This document shows, one piece after another, positions 12,491 to 25,353 of a stretch of 64,000 nucleotides of DNA. The stretch spans positions 434,001 through 498,000 of the forward strand of contig VWZF01003646.1 in NCBI GenBank assembly GCA_013396755.1, given 5' to 3'. Source of the stretch: Sclerurus mexicanus (Eukaryota; Chordata; Aves; Passeriformes; Furnariidae). The notes beneath the pieces are model-generated. The model saw only the letters and a program-made list of their open reading frames with translations. It was not told the origin of the DNA and made no database searches. Position 1 is the first letter of the stretch. Each line of letters opens with the position of its first letter. The position numbers and the translations under genes were made by a program.

Positions 12491-12540
12491 CATAGAAACT
12501 CAAGGTTGGGACCTTACATGGTCAGGAAGTCCATCACATT
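12491..12540 (-). mobile_element. CR1 3'-end relic
   Basis: CATAGAAACTCAAGGTTGGG, then ACCTTACATGGTCAGGAAGTCCA, parallels the minus-orientation CR1 end (agaatcacagggttgg, aagggacct, ggtcatctagtcca). Only about 50 bases are recognisable and they are diverged, so this is an old or very short insertion. Confidence 0.6.
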
Positions 12541-12912
12541 GTGTGACGCAATGCTTTAATACGAAGGAAGTTAAAAAGCAAAAAAAAAAACCCCACACAG
12601 TATTAGTTTTTGCAAAATTTTCCTCACAGGATGACAGTGGTGATACATTAGTAATACATTCTCCTCAAAAAATCTGTGGCTGAGGACCGGAATGCTGTAT
12701 CTTGAATATAACTCAGCAAAGGCAGAAAATACGGGGAAGAATATCTACTCTCGGGATTACCAAAGATTATTTTCATCTATTTAATGGTTCTTGATGTAAG
12801 TTCATTTTAATTCTTTAAAAAGTACTTGCTTCTCTGAAAAGGGGCGTTATCTTAATCGTGCACCCACCTTCCTTCAGCTGAGACTTCCACACCTTCTGCC
12901 TTCTTATCCCAA

Positions 12913-13243
12913 TGATGCATACAAATGTCTTAAGGGCAGGTGTCAAGAGGATGGGCCAGACTCTCTTCAGTGGCACCCAACCACAGGACAAGAGGGAACA
13001 GAAACAAACTAAAAAAACGAAGTTTCACCTGAGTATGAGGAAAAACTTGTTTACTCTGAGAGTGACAGAGCACTGAAACAGACTGTCCAGAGAGGGTGGG
13101 GAGTCTCCTTTGGAGACACTCAAAACTTGCCTGGACATACTCTGTGCAACCTGCTCTAGCCAAACCTGCTTTAACAGAGGGGTTAGACTAGAGGATCTCC
13201 AGAGGTGTCTTCCAACTTCAACCATTCTGTAATTCTGTGATTC
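12913..13243 (+). mobile_element. CR1 LINE 3' fragment
   Basis: A clear plus-strand CR1 3' region: GTGTCAAGAGGATGGGCCAG, ACTCTCTTCAGTGGC, CACAGGACAAGAGGGAACAG, GAGTATGAGGAAAAACTTG, GGAGACACTCAAAACTTGCC, GTGCAACCTGCTCTAGCC and AGAGGATCTCCAGAGGTGTC. It finishes with ATTCTGTAATTCTGTGATTC, the CR1 terminal octamers. Conservation is good, so this copy is relatively young. Minus-strand frames of 77 and 103 codons here are antisense to the element and not genes. Confidence 0.96.
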
Positions 13244-16200
13244 CAAAACTCTGTACTTAGGATATTGTACATTATTATGGTGTAAGAATTCATCAGCACC
13301 AGCTTTTTTTACACATACCAAAGGAATGGGTAGCATTTTTCTTTAGAATGTCAACATTTTTTAACACTTTTCATAATGAAAAATAAGGCCCTATAATATA
13401 TTAAATGTTTTCAGAAAATCTGAAACTACAACAAGACCAAGTTCTCTTTTTTACAATTTTATGTCTATAGCCTATACCAAAAGCATAAGCTTTTGTGTTT
13501 CAGAAGTGCTCCAGATCATGAACATTCCAACAGAAAGACACAACTTAGAAGATAATTAATACTTTAGTTTCGATCTTTCTACCTAAACAGAACAGAGAGT
13601 AGATTTGTATGTGCTTCAGGGTAGTGGAGCATGAATTGCACAATAGCAAAGATTTTTAGTATGATTGCTTATGACTGCCGCACAATAGGGAAATGAATTT
13701 TTGGCATAAATAATCATGTTCTATAATAGCAAGCTCGATGACACCACAGAAAGATTTTTGAAGTAGGCAAGGCATTAGGTGGATCCTAATCGTCTAGGCC
13801 CAATAGTATTATCTTCTCCATTCTAGTTCCTACTAAGAGTGTTAATTGTATCTCAGCGTCTCATGGATTTAAGGCTTATAGTCTACTGTGGAGTAGTCTA
13901 TGAAAGATTATTGAAATGAAAAACATAATGAAGCATAACGAAATTAGTTAATCCCACATCTGCTACTTGATTTTTATTTTAAACCTGATTTCAGCCTCCA
14001 GCACAACACCTACAGTGTTCAATTTTTGCCACCAGAAATCTTTGAGCCTCACTATCAGCACCTGGCAGATAGCTGGAAATGTGTAAAGGCAGAGATTTCA
14101 AAGTGTACAGCAATTTCTCCTGGAAGAGTTAAAATTACATATAGTGCAAGGTGGACTGTTTATGTGTACTTTTTTTTCTATGCCTTTGTGCAATAATTCC
14201 AAGACATAAGCACCAGCCTGCAGTTTCTGTAAGACAACAGCTTTAACAGAGAACAGAATATTGTTCCTTTGCTGGATAACTCTGTATTGCTGAGAGATTA
14301 AAGAGCACTTTTGTGATATGAAAGAACTAAATTCCAGGCTAATGTCTGAATTAGCATAATGTATCTCCCAAAGCTGTAACTTCTAACCTCTGTTTGACCT
14401 GCTTTTACTGAAGACATACCTTTCTTTCTCCAAGAAAAAAGGTAGCTAAATATATTCTGCTCTGTATAGCAGCACACAGATTTCAGGAAGATAAATTCTC
14501 AGTATACAGAAGGACATGATTTTTCAAAGCACAGAACAGAATCAGGCTTATTACATTCTTTCTTCTAACCAATTTTTGCAGTTGTACAAAGTTTTGTAAG
14601 TTCTTACCCCAAATTATGTAGACCTGTTAATAAAGCATTATTTTAAAGGCATGATTTAGTTGGTATAAGACTACTTCTCCAGAAAAAACCTAAAGGCTTA
14701 AAACCACCGGCACTAATAAGGCCTCTTTTGAATCCCTTCAGAGCATGGGGTCTAATGAAAAGAGAGCACTCATGAGCATTTTTGAGGCACTGCATAGAGT
14801 GCAAGAAAACGCGTATCAGTTCAAACAGAGTCAATAAATCAGTATTTTGATGGCGGAGAAGTATTTTGAAGGCAATCTGTTACAGTAAATGGGATTTATT
14901 TTGCAGACAGCTGTCTGTAAAAAAAAAAGGCAATTTTAAAATAAATTTTAAAAACATTAAGAAAAAAGAACTGAGCTAAACACAGTATATTCTCATTACA
15001 AATTTTACTACCCTGGAAAAGGTGGTATATCAACCTAAATCAAGGCAGTTAGGGTTACTCACTCACACTGGCACAAGTTAGTCAACAAATACCCCAGTAC
15101 TCATACTTTTTGGGTTGTTTTGGGTTTGGGGTTTTTTTCCACTTCTGCAGTTGGTGTCTTTTTGCATCCTAAAAGCCAGCTTCCCTATAGACACCAATTA
15201 AAGTTTGGGCATTTGTCTCATTTCTGAAAAGCAAGAGTAGTTCTTTTAAGAAAGTACATGAGAAAAATTAAATGTATCCGTCACTTTTTTCTTTTTTTTA
15301 AATAGTAATTTAGCCATGCCAATGAGGACTTACACTCATGCAGCAGTGAAATCTGAATTTTGAGTGGGATTAAATTTCTCAATCTAACCCATTAAGAGTG
15401 GAAAAATAGCACGAATTTAGCTCAAGAAGTTGCTTGCGGACAGTGGAATTTTAAACACATTTTCATGCAAAATTCACCCTTTTTCCAAGGGCACAATTAA
15501 GACTGATTTTTCAACTATTGTCTTTTCCTTCCTATTTTTCAGAGTTCCTTTTTATCATTTACTCCCATCCCATAAACTCCAAGCTTCAGACACCAATACA
15601 CATCCTGATATATTCTTAGATTCGTGGCTCTTTGTTATAATTAATCTCACAGAGTTAATCCCCTTAATGAGTTCACTATTTGGTTCTCTCCACACAAGAA
15701 GTGGCCCAGAACAGTTCCTCAAATCATCAGCTAATTTTTGACTCCAGTACAACCAGCTGGACAGTTAAAACTTAAGTCAGAAAAATGAGACTCTGTGAAA
15801 CTAGGACCAGGACAACATGGCTTTAGAAAGGAGGGAAAATCTGCTTCTTCTCTTTCTTCCCTTCCCTGTCATCTGCCTACTGGATTTCTGTGTTTCGGAG
15901 GAGATGAACATCTCTCCATGGAAGCATTTCCCAAACAAAACTTTCTAGCTCAAACAAGCAGTTGAGGAAAAATCTAAGGAAAATTCATTGTCTCCTATGG
16001 GGATTTCTCATTCCTATTGTCTACTAAACCTGCTCTTCACTCACAAAAACTATTCCCAATAAGTTTGCTCCTTATCACAATTAACTTTCCTACTGAATCA
16101 GGACAAATTCCTTAAGGATTTTAGGTGAATATGCACATGCAGGAAGGTACATTAAAGCCTGACAACATGGGATTGTGAAACTGGTGAAAAGAGAACGAGG

Positions 16201-16324
16201 AGAAGAAGCGATCCAGGGATTCTTGCATCTGGGGCTCCATGGTGGGAAAAGAAGTTTCAGTGCATCCCAGGAGCTGCACAGAATGTGAGTGAGCATTGTG
16301 ACAACACTCTCTGGCATGTGGGAC
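13244..16324. other. Non-coding AT-rich DNA, no gene seen
   Basis: No repeat family or exon recognised in about 3 kb. Open frames at 14,643-14,834 (minus) and 15,430-15,741 (plus) lack motifs and splice-like boundaries. A T/G-rich run is at about 15,107-15,140. Confidence 0.6.
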
Positions 16325-16400
16325 TGTCCTTTGAAGGGCCAGGAGTTGGACTCAATGTTCCTTGTGGGTCCCTTGCAACTCAGGATATTCTATGATTCTA
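16325..16400 (+). mobile_element. CR1 3'-end fragment
   Basis: GGAGTTGGACTCAATGTTCC, TTGTGGGTCCCTTGCAACTC, then GGATATTCTATGATTCT: the last ~75 bases of a CR1 copy of the type whose 3' end reads 'gatccttgtgggtcccttccaac'. The same subtype ends at 49,832. The left boundary is approximate. Confidence 0.92.
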
Positions 16401-16659
16401 AGAGTGTTGAAGGGCAGACAGCAGGACTGGCTGCACTGCAGGGCACATTACTTAACACAGGACACAGTAGTTTAGGAAATGTAGTATCACAAGGCAATAT
16501 TATCCAGCGATACATAAACCCTCTCACCTTGTAGTAGTACGAAAGCTTTAAGAGATTTAAGACCTTACAAACAAAGATGCAGTGTAATATCTCATCTTAA
16601 AAAACCAGAATTTTCAGAAAGATTTCATAGGATACTTATATCTTTCACAGCAATGATGT

Positions 16660-17200
16660 TACAGCCTTGTTCGGTTTAATTACCAAGTGTCACTCTGGTA
16701 GTTAAATAGTACCCTAATTACATAATTATTTAATAGGAAGATAAATAAATTTTAAGTTAAGATTTCAAGGGGAAAAAATCAATTACTCTTAATCATTATT
16801 TACTTGGTAATCATTTATCAGTTTTGGAAAAGTTGTTAGGCTTCAGAGTCAGCTTTGTTTGGGTTAATTGAATACTTTTAATTAAGATAGCTGAACACAA
16901 TCCTTGTAACTTTAAACACAGCCCCAAAGGCAGCACTTGGTTAAAAAAAGTTCAAAGAAAATTAATATTTGAAGTACAGCATATACTCCATTGGTTTGCC
17001 AGCTGAATTAGTACAGAGGTTAATAATTACACTTTAGAAAACATTGACATAAGTTTAATTCCCTTTTTGGATAAGGTTACTAGTCAAATTAATTGGTGCC
17101 AGTCCCTAAGAAGAGCAAAAATAGCAACTTCATTATTTATAATAGCATTTCACAGAGATAACTCTAAATACATGCAAAGACTATACTCTCAGAAAGTGTA
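16660..17200. promoter_or_regulatory. TAAT-core motif cluster, candidate conserved enhancer
   Basis: An unusually dense set of homeodomain-type cores: TTTAATTACC, CTAATTACATAATTATTTAAT, ATCAATTACTCTTAATC, GGTTAATTG, TTTAATTAAG, AATTAATATT, TTAATAATTACAC, AAATTAATTGG and others. A TACATGCAAAG octamer-like site lies near 17,170. No repeat family explains the stretch and both strands are closed by stops. Base composition alone yields some TAAT cores, so this is a suggestion only. Confidence 0.3.
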
Positions 17201-18354
17201 TATTTTGCTACTATAGCATGGTAAAATTACATTATGCTTCTTCAGAAGACATGCTAGCATTATCTGTTTACAAATAAAAATCCTGTTTCTGACAGAAAAA
17301 TTTCAAAATGTGCCAAACAAGTAAAACTTCAAACATCGCCCAAAGATATTGAATCCCTTACATCATTTTCCTCCCTTTATTTGATATCCACAAACACAAG
17401 TCAGAAATGAAATTTTGTTTGCAAGAATGTTCAGGGAAACAAACTTTGTGTTGATTCATGAGAAAAGTGCTCAGAAGCCACATTAAAACATGGTGGGATT
17501 TTGAATCTGAAAGGAAAAAGCATAGCATGGTAGAGGTGATTAAGGATAAGGTTAGGAAACTGCTGCTTTCTGGTTATGTTTATTCTTTATGACAGTCCCT
17601 TACATGTTCATATTTGGCCCATCAGTAGAGAATTTTATAGCATGTCTGAAATTCACAGACTTTGAAACATCCTTTGGAGACTGAAGGGACAGTGAAACAG
17701 GTTCTACTCATGAAACGTTTCTGGTTTATAGTTAAAGGTTTTGTTTGTTTTGTACAGAAAGAATATTCTGATTTTCTTCTCTCGTGTCACACCAATGTGA
17801 GTGCATATCCTTTGAAATTCTGAGAATTGCTGTGTAACTGAATAGCACTCCAAAAGTTAATTGTTGGATTCCAAACTATTCTAGTCCTTAGGTATTGCTT
17901 CACACTCTGTTTAATAAAATATTGTTAGTTATGTAAACTCTGAAGACAGAAAAGACACTTAGGTCACCTAAAATATGCTTCAGATTGGGGGTAATAGAAC
18001 TTGAAGAATTGCATTCAGGTATTTGAAACCTAACAACTGGTGGTTGATTGAGGTAAACTGTGAATCAAAGAAAATCCATTCCTGTTGTAAAAATATGAAG
18101 ATATCTAAGATCCAATATTTTCCATGATGTTCTCTGTAAATACTGATCACCCTTACAATTTAAAAAGTCTGACATTTTTCATTTTAATTCTACACCATGA
18201 GTTTCCTTCTATCTTTTTATGTCAAATTAAAGATACACTTTGTATATGGGATTTTATGTCTATGAAGATATTTAAATAACAATCAGATCATCTTTCAGAT
18301 TTTTAGTCACAACATATGAAGACTGAGTTTATATAATCCCTGAATTATATAAGA
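17201..18354. other. Non-coding AT-rich DNA
   Basis: No exon, RNA gene or repeat family recognised. Confidence 0.6.
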
Positions 18355-18600
18355 ATTTAGTTTGAAAGGAACCAATGCAGCTCATTTGGTCCCAGCACCT
18401 GCTTAAGAAAGATGTAACTTCATGAATGCTGATCAGATCAGTCCAACCAAGTTTTGAAAACCTTGAAGGGCAAAGATTCCATAACCTCTCCTGGCAGCCT
18501 ATTTCAATCTTTGCTCACACTTTGTAGTGAATATTTTGTCATAACTATTGTGGAATTTCCTCTGTTGCAAGTGTGAAAGTTCTGAAACTCCCTCTTCTTA
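18355..18600 (-). mobile_element. Old, diverged CR1 fragment
   Basis: Recognisable landmarks of a minus-strand CR1 in order: AAGGAACCAATGCAGCTC, CAGTCCAACCAAG, TTGAAAACCTTGAAGGGC, ATTCCATAACCTCTCCTGGC, AGCCTATTTCAATCTTTGC and CACACTTTGTAGTGAATAT. The match is much looser than in the neighbouring copies, and the terminal octamers are gone, so this is an early insertion. Weak CR1-like sequence may continue to about 18,790. Confidence 0.75.
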
Positions 18601-19445
18601 AGATGTTGCCTCTTACTCTGAAATTATGTGTCGGATTGTTTTTTTACAGTTTCTCTGATTTCTGAGGAATATTTTTAAAAATTCTGGTCACCAGAAGACT
18701 ATTACTTGCATGACCAATGCTGCAGATGTTGTTAAATCACTGAACTGCCTGCATCTTTCCTGCCTGCATCCTTCTTTTTGCCTTTATGTCACCTTAGATG
18801 TATTTGTTGTGTTTTGTGGCCACTATGATTGTCATATCCTATTTGAGTCATTGTTGTTTGGGGTACATAATCCGTAACCCATAGCAATCTGCAGTCACTT
18901 GTCTTAGCTTAACTTAGTCACAGCTTTGACTGTTTAAAAAACATATTTTGTCTGAAGGCTCTCAGGTATTGAAAAAGTCTGGGGTGGTTCAGCATGGCCA
19001 CATAGATCCATCCCTGTTTGTCACTTTATTAAGTTTTATTTCATAAACACTATTCTAAAATACATTCTATTTTCAACAATAAAATACATTTTATTTTTAT
19101 CAATTTTACATTTACTTCCAGCTTGTTCACTAAGCATTCAATAACATTTTCCATAGCGGTCCTGAAAAACCTAAAGTAAAAGCATACCATTTGTTGAGAA
19201 TTGTCAGAGATTCTGCTTTAATCCATTTAATATATGTTCTGTTATAATTGTCAAGTGTTAATTTAATACTGTAATGTCATGGGTATTCATGCCCTTACAA
19301 AAGGATCTGTTGAGCTGACATAACCAATACCATGACTGCAAAACACAGTGTCCTGGTTTTTCTAAGACCTGCTTATAGTAAAACTATGTTTATTGACACT
19401 AATGATATTCTCATAAATCTTTATTAACTGTATTAATTATATTTT
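18601..19445. other. Non-coding DNA, possible CR1 remnant at the left end
   Basis: No gene seen. A near-duplicate pair AAAATACATTCTATTTT / AAAATACATTTTATTTT lies at about 19,057-19,100, probably a small slippage or duplication event. Confidence 0.5.
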
Positions 19446-19858
19446 CATAGAATTATAGAATGAAAAGAGTTGGAAGGGACCTTAAAGATCCTCTAGTCCC
19501 AAGTCCCATGCCATGTGCAGGGACACTTCCTACTAGACCAGATTCCTCATGATTTATTCAACCTGGCCTTGAACACTGTCAGAGTTGGGGCATCCACAAG
19601 CTCCTGAACAACCTGTTGTAGTATGTCACCACCTCACAGTAAAGAATTTCTTCCTAATATCTAACCTAAATTTCCCCTCTTTCAATTTGTACCCATTACT
19701 CCCTGTCCTGTCACTACAGTTCCTGAGAGAGTCCCCCTCCAGCTTCCCTGTAGGGCCCCTTCAGATACTAGAAGGTTGCTCTGAGGTCTGTACATAATCT
19801 TCTCTTCTCCAGGATGTACAGCTCCAACTGTCTCAGTTTGTATTCATAACGGAGGTGA
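19446..19858 (-). mobile_element. CR1 LINE 3' fragment
   Basis: Starts CATAGAATTATAGAATG (terminal octamers reversed) and then AGTTGGAAGGGACCTTAAAG, ATCCTCTAGTCCCAAG, CAACCTGGCCTTGAACAC, AGAGTTGGGGCATCCAC, AAGAATTTCTTCCTAATATC, CCCATTACTCCCTGTCCTGT and CTGTCTCAGTTTGTATTCAT. It is a different CR1 subfamily from the copies at 10.7 and 12.9 kb but similar to the one at 42.7-43.3 kb in opposite orientation. The 70-codon frame inside it is not a gene. Confidence 0.96.
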
Positions 19859-22800
19859 CAAGCTGACAAGAATTCATGGAATGGATCTTCTTTATCTAAG
19901 AATGAAAGACAAAATGAGTGAGTGAAGGGAAATGCAGAAATCATATTTTTGCAGTTCTTACAAATAGTTCTTTCCTTCTTCTCATGCTAAAAGTACATGA
20001 TAATGAAACATTTGTGAATCATCATGCAAATTTGAGAAACTGACTTTTTCAACCGAGTTTGTTTTGCCAAAGAATGATAGTTTTTTGCCTCTCATTGTGA
20101 CAGCCAATTAGACTGAAAAAACCCAAAAGTTGAAGGCTGTGATATGTTTGTGCTAATTTCCAATGATTTTCAGGAATATTTTTTTGGCTGATAGCTCTGA
20201 CATATTATTGCTTCATATACTATGCTGCTGTTATTTGACTGTTGTCTGATTATCTGAAAGTATGAAAAAGCAGAGAAATTATACAGAGAAAAGAAAAATT
20301 ATGCTATCCAGGCCTTCTTCCATTAATACAGTATTGTTCCTGGTTATTAATTCTGCAGTTCAGAAAGAGTAGGAAGAAAGTTGTTTAGTTAATTGTAAAG
20401 ACTACAGGGGTAACTGGATATTCTGTAAAATGGGAAATTAAATGTTTTACTCCTTATAAAAAATAAGTAAGATATGGCTGCTGCATGAAGACCAAAGGAT
20501 AATCCAGCTAAAAACTGGACTAAAGGCTGTATAAATGCTTTGAATATTCCAAGTCATTAGCCTGTTCAGCTTCAGTTACTTAATTTTTCAGTGGGGACCC
20601 ATAATCAGAAAGAGTTAATACATCTCTTTCTTAAGGTGAATATTTCATAATTCAACAAAATACAAATTTGTATTACAGGTAAAATGTACCAAACTACTGT
20701 TCACTTCCAGTTCAAATGAATAATTGCATAACTTACACAATCAGAATGTTTTTTAAGAATAAAATTGTTGCAACAAAAACCAACATTACTATCAAAATAC
20801 TGCCAGAGTTGTGGCAGTTAGTGAGTTTGGAAGCTAATTCCCTAGGATATTGAATGAGATATATGCAATTAATCATTCTTTAAGGGCAAATATATAATTA
20901 ATAAATTCATAATAAAGAAATAAATTCATTCATAAATTCATTATTCAAGGTATGTTCTCACTACCTGGAAATACTGCCATTTACTGAAAGACAAGGTCTG
21001 TCTTTAGTCTGCTCTACAAAAACAGTAGTTTGCGATTTACAGTAGAATATATAGAATAGTATGGTAATATAGTAGAAAATTGATATTTCAATATCAAGTG
21101 GATGTTCTTTATTGAAAATATTCTCATAAGCAAATTATATATAATAAAGAATACAACTAACTCTTAAAATACAATGGTAAATATATATTCATTTCCAATT
21201 TAATTGAAAGCAAATCTTCATCTGGGATACTGGTTGCAGGGTTGGTTTCTTTAGGGTTTTTATATATATGTCTGAGCAACACCTGGCTTTTGGTGTTGAT
21301 ATACAGACATTCAGGGTTTTATGTATTCAGTAGAAACCATCAGTTCATGATCTTGCATCTGAATGCTGAACAAAATCAGTATTCAGACAACCAAAAATGA
21401 AGGAATATTGCCAGATGGATCCTGCCAGGTGTTAGCAATTAATTATTGATATATTTGGGAGAATATTTAAAGGCATATTAAAGTATAGTCTTCCTGCATG
21501 AGATTGCTGCATTATATTGATGATTATGAGTTTTCCTTTACTATTTTACACAAAATGTTCAAAGCAGATCCTTATAAAGAAATCAAAGACATCGACTCTG
21601 GCAGATTATTATGTGGCCTGTTGAAAACAGGGTTTGGAAGAGATTATTTCAACACATATTTTAAAAAGAAATAATGATCACACAGAAAGGTGTTTGGAAG
21701 TTTTTCTCTGCTCTCTTGTTTAAATGCCTATTTCAATACCAGCCACAAGGCACTAATAAAAAAAATAAAAATAAGCACAACCTCTTGTTAATGGTCTGAT
21801 TATGGTTTTGAAGTGCTGAAGGACAAGTAGAAATGCAATTTGCCCAGTCTGTGATTTACAAGGTATGATGCAATAGTTCAGCTGACAACACTAAAGATTG
21901 ATGCCCTCTGTTTCACACAGTAGGGGCAGCAGTTGTAAAGTCACCATAGAGGCATGGTAATGCAATGTCTATCAAACCTCTCCTTGGTACCATAGCTCAT
22001 TCTTTTCCAGCTCAATTTCATTGTCTCAGCTGGATGGCAAATAGCAATGACAGTGGTTTGTGTGGTATTAATATTTGTCTATAACATATAACGTGTGGGA
22101 GCTGGGCAGAGACCACCTCAGGTTTCCAGTCCAGTTTAGAACTGATGTGGTGATGTGACCAATGAACTCGAACACTACATTTTATTTCTCTTTCAGCTAA
22201 AACATATTAATTTTATATTTTCAATGCCTGAAGGTTGTCATTGAGCCTATTTCTGCTTGAACATATCTTTGAAATAAGATTAAAATAGAGCCAGGCACAA
22301 AGTTCTCTTTCTGCAAAAAGCAGTATTCACAGATTGCCCTCTCATTGTATCTTGCTCATCACAAAGAAAAAGCAAAAAATTCATTTTACCTAATTTTGGC
22401 ACCTATAATTTTAGACCACAAGCTAGTAAAATTTGTGTCCTTTTTCAGTCAAGAGAGAAAAACAGTGCCTTTAGAAAGTAATTCATTTGGCCTATTCCGT
22501 AAGTCTTTTTTACAGTGAAATGATTCTTCTGCATCTATTTCTTTGTATTGGCTATGGAAGGAGGCCAGAATAACTTACTTATTCTTAGGCAACTAAATAT
22601 ATTCTGTGTACAGAATTATTTTATCCCCAGACATCTTGAAAATATGTCTCCAAAAAGTGCTCACAAAACCTTGTGCCTACTGTCATGCTACCCATGAAAG
22701 AAGGGCTTTTCCACCACCTGAACATTTTAAACAGGTTCATATCTTTCTAGAGTAAACATCACAGCATGGAGAGAAGTTTTAAGCCTGATATTCAAGTCAC

Positions 22801-25353
22801 GTCCAAATTTAGTGGCTCATGTTTTAAAAGAGGGTCAGACAAGAGGGAAGATTCAGTTCAAATTCAGCTGCCTACACACAGGTATCTGCATAGGCTTCTC
22901 CCACAAGTGAGATCTGAGGATCACTGCGTTTGTTCAGTGAGATTTTACATGACCTAGGGCTCTGTGCAGGCTCTTTCTCCCTTTCTTGTAGGGGATGAAT
23001 CTCACACATATGCTGTATCACGCCTACAGAGGTTCCTTACAGTATCTCAGATTACCATAGGTGTCCATGATGACAGGGTTTCATGCTGGCACATCAGAGC
23101 AGAGGGGATAGAAAGCCACTGGACATCTGGCAGCTCTTCAAGCAGGAATTCCTCTAACATGCAAAGTCACACAAGCAGCTTCTCAATCATCTCACTTTCA
23201 GAATAGAAATTTTGGCTGTGATAAAGGAGGCACAGGCAATGTATTTCTCTACTCCAGTGATTTCATGGCAAGATTTCAGCCATCTAGGTCTCTACCCAGT
23301 TGAAGAAACTGGACCAGTCCTGGAGTTCTCTTTTGTAATTCTGAAAATTTAATTATATGTGAAATGCATAGCGGTGGCTGTTTCTAAAGCTGCATGAACG
23401 TTTGCATCCTAGAGGACCATTCCAAGTGTCTTTAAAGTCTCAGTGAACATATTTAGAGAGCAAAAAAAAATATCTCTTCCTTCATAAACTAACCTCAGTG
23501 CTCTCTCTCAAATCATTTAGGGACTTAAGATTTAGAGGGCGAAGGTTTGACATCTGAGCCGTGCAGACTCATCTAACTTCTATATGGCAACAACATAAAA
23601 ATTAAGGACGTCATAAATGGAGTGGTTTAGATAGAAGAAAGAGGAAAATTAGACTGGTTGTACTGTCAATGGGCATCTGGCCTCTTTCCATCTCTGTGTA
23701 TATGTTCCTTGCTTCAGAGCATTGTCTTTACACTCTTTACATTCCAGAGAACAATAAATCCACTTTTCACTATCCTGTTGGTCTGCATAGGAGGAGGAAC
23801 ATATTTCTTGCTGCGCAGGACAGGATAGAGGCCAACAGCAAATCAAATGTATCAAATTTAAAATCAGGTATGTCTATTATCACTGGTATTAAGAGTTAAT
23901 GAAACAGACTTCAAAACAACAAATGTGTGCATAAATGCATTATTATCTGTCACTATAATTGGCTACAACCCAAATGAAATAGTGCAAGTTATAAGAAAAT
24001 ACTGATACAAGGAACATGACTATAGGCAGACAAGAATTTGAATTTTGTCTTCCACCTTTTTCCCAAGTGAAAAATAAAGTTTTGGCTGCTGTTTTGTTTT
24101 CCACCTTTTCACTTGGCTTAAAAGGGAAGGTTCTTCTCTTGCTTTCCCTTTCTATCCACAAAAAAGACAAAAAGACACCCGCCTCTTCTCTGACTTCTGC
24201 CTCATCCTACCATTCTTTGCAGGTCCTGGCATGGAAAGTTCCTCTTTCCTCAGCTTTTACAGGTGGACAAAGATACAGATTTTTTCTTGTGAGGCTGCCC
24301 AACTCCAACAGCCATCCTAAAACATTTGCTCCATCAGCTATTTTTTTGAAGAGAGGGCATCACATGATTCCTAAAATCTAAGGTTGTGTCTTCTTAGATT
24401 ATACAAAAAAAACAGGCCATTAGAGACCTTTCTACATAGGGAAAACTTGCATCTGATACGACTGACAGACTAAACAGCAGGTTTGAAAGCATATCTAGCT
24501 TCTGTCCACCATCCTGACCAGGTTGTCCTTTTCCCACAGCACTGTTTTCCAGTGAAGCAGCTCTGTCAGCCTCCTGCACAGCACAGACATCAATCCCACT
24601 CCTCACAGTTGCAGGTTGTTGCTTTCTCTCCCTTTTGTCTGAGTATCAGCTTTGACTATGCTTCCCTCAGGCCTTACACCTCTGCTTCCTTCCAGAGCTA
24701 TCCTGTCTGGCTGGTGCCTCTGCTGCTGCTGCTTCTCTGAAGCTTCTCTCTACTGAATATGCTGAGTTGCTCCTGGGGTGAGACAATCCATTCCACCCCT
24801 TCCTCTAAGGTTTTCCATAAGAATAGTGTGCAGTTGCCACACTAAAGTAATCACACACTCCCCTCCTGCCTACCTTCACAAACATATTTTTTTTCCAGAG
24901 AATTCATTCAATATTCTTACTTTTCTTTTTTATTGTTTGGTTTTTGTCTTGTTGTTTGTTTGGGGGTTTTTTTGGGGGGGACCCAACTCAGTTAAATCAC
25001 TCTATTGTGTATCACACTGCTGACAAAACCTACAGCTACAATTTATGTCACCCCAGCCATCTCTTTTCCATAGTAGTCTCACTCAGGGCTCATCTCTAAC
25101 AGATCTGTTGGACTAAAATATTCTACACAATACAATGTCTTCCTTTGATATTTTTCTTGTAAATTTCCTACAAATAATGAAAGCTTTCAAGCTTGTGCTT
25201 AAGTTATTCCAATGGTAAGGAGCTTTTTCAAAACAAAACTTCCTCAATTCATCAGGGTTTTTCCTTCTGTGGCTCACCCCCTTTCTTGTTACAAATACTA
25301 GTTTCAACACTCTGTTGGAATTCCTTCCAAAAAGCTTGGAGCCGATGCCTTAG
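19859..25353. other. Long unique-looking non-coding stretch
   Basis: About 5.5 kb without a recognisable repeat or exon. Open frames up to 121 codons (24,016-24,381) overlap frames on the opposite strand and show no domain. AT-rich imperfect repetition (TAAATTCAT units) is at 20,895-20,945. A T/G-rich run with G7 occurs at about 24,930-24,980. A (CTG)4 run lies near 24,720. It could be an intron or intergenic desert; the sequence alone does not decide. Confidence 0.5.

Noticed and set aside
24016..24381. 121-codon plus-strand frame
   Set aside because: Overlaps a minus-strand frame, shows no motif, and has no codon bias visible by eye.
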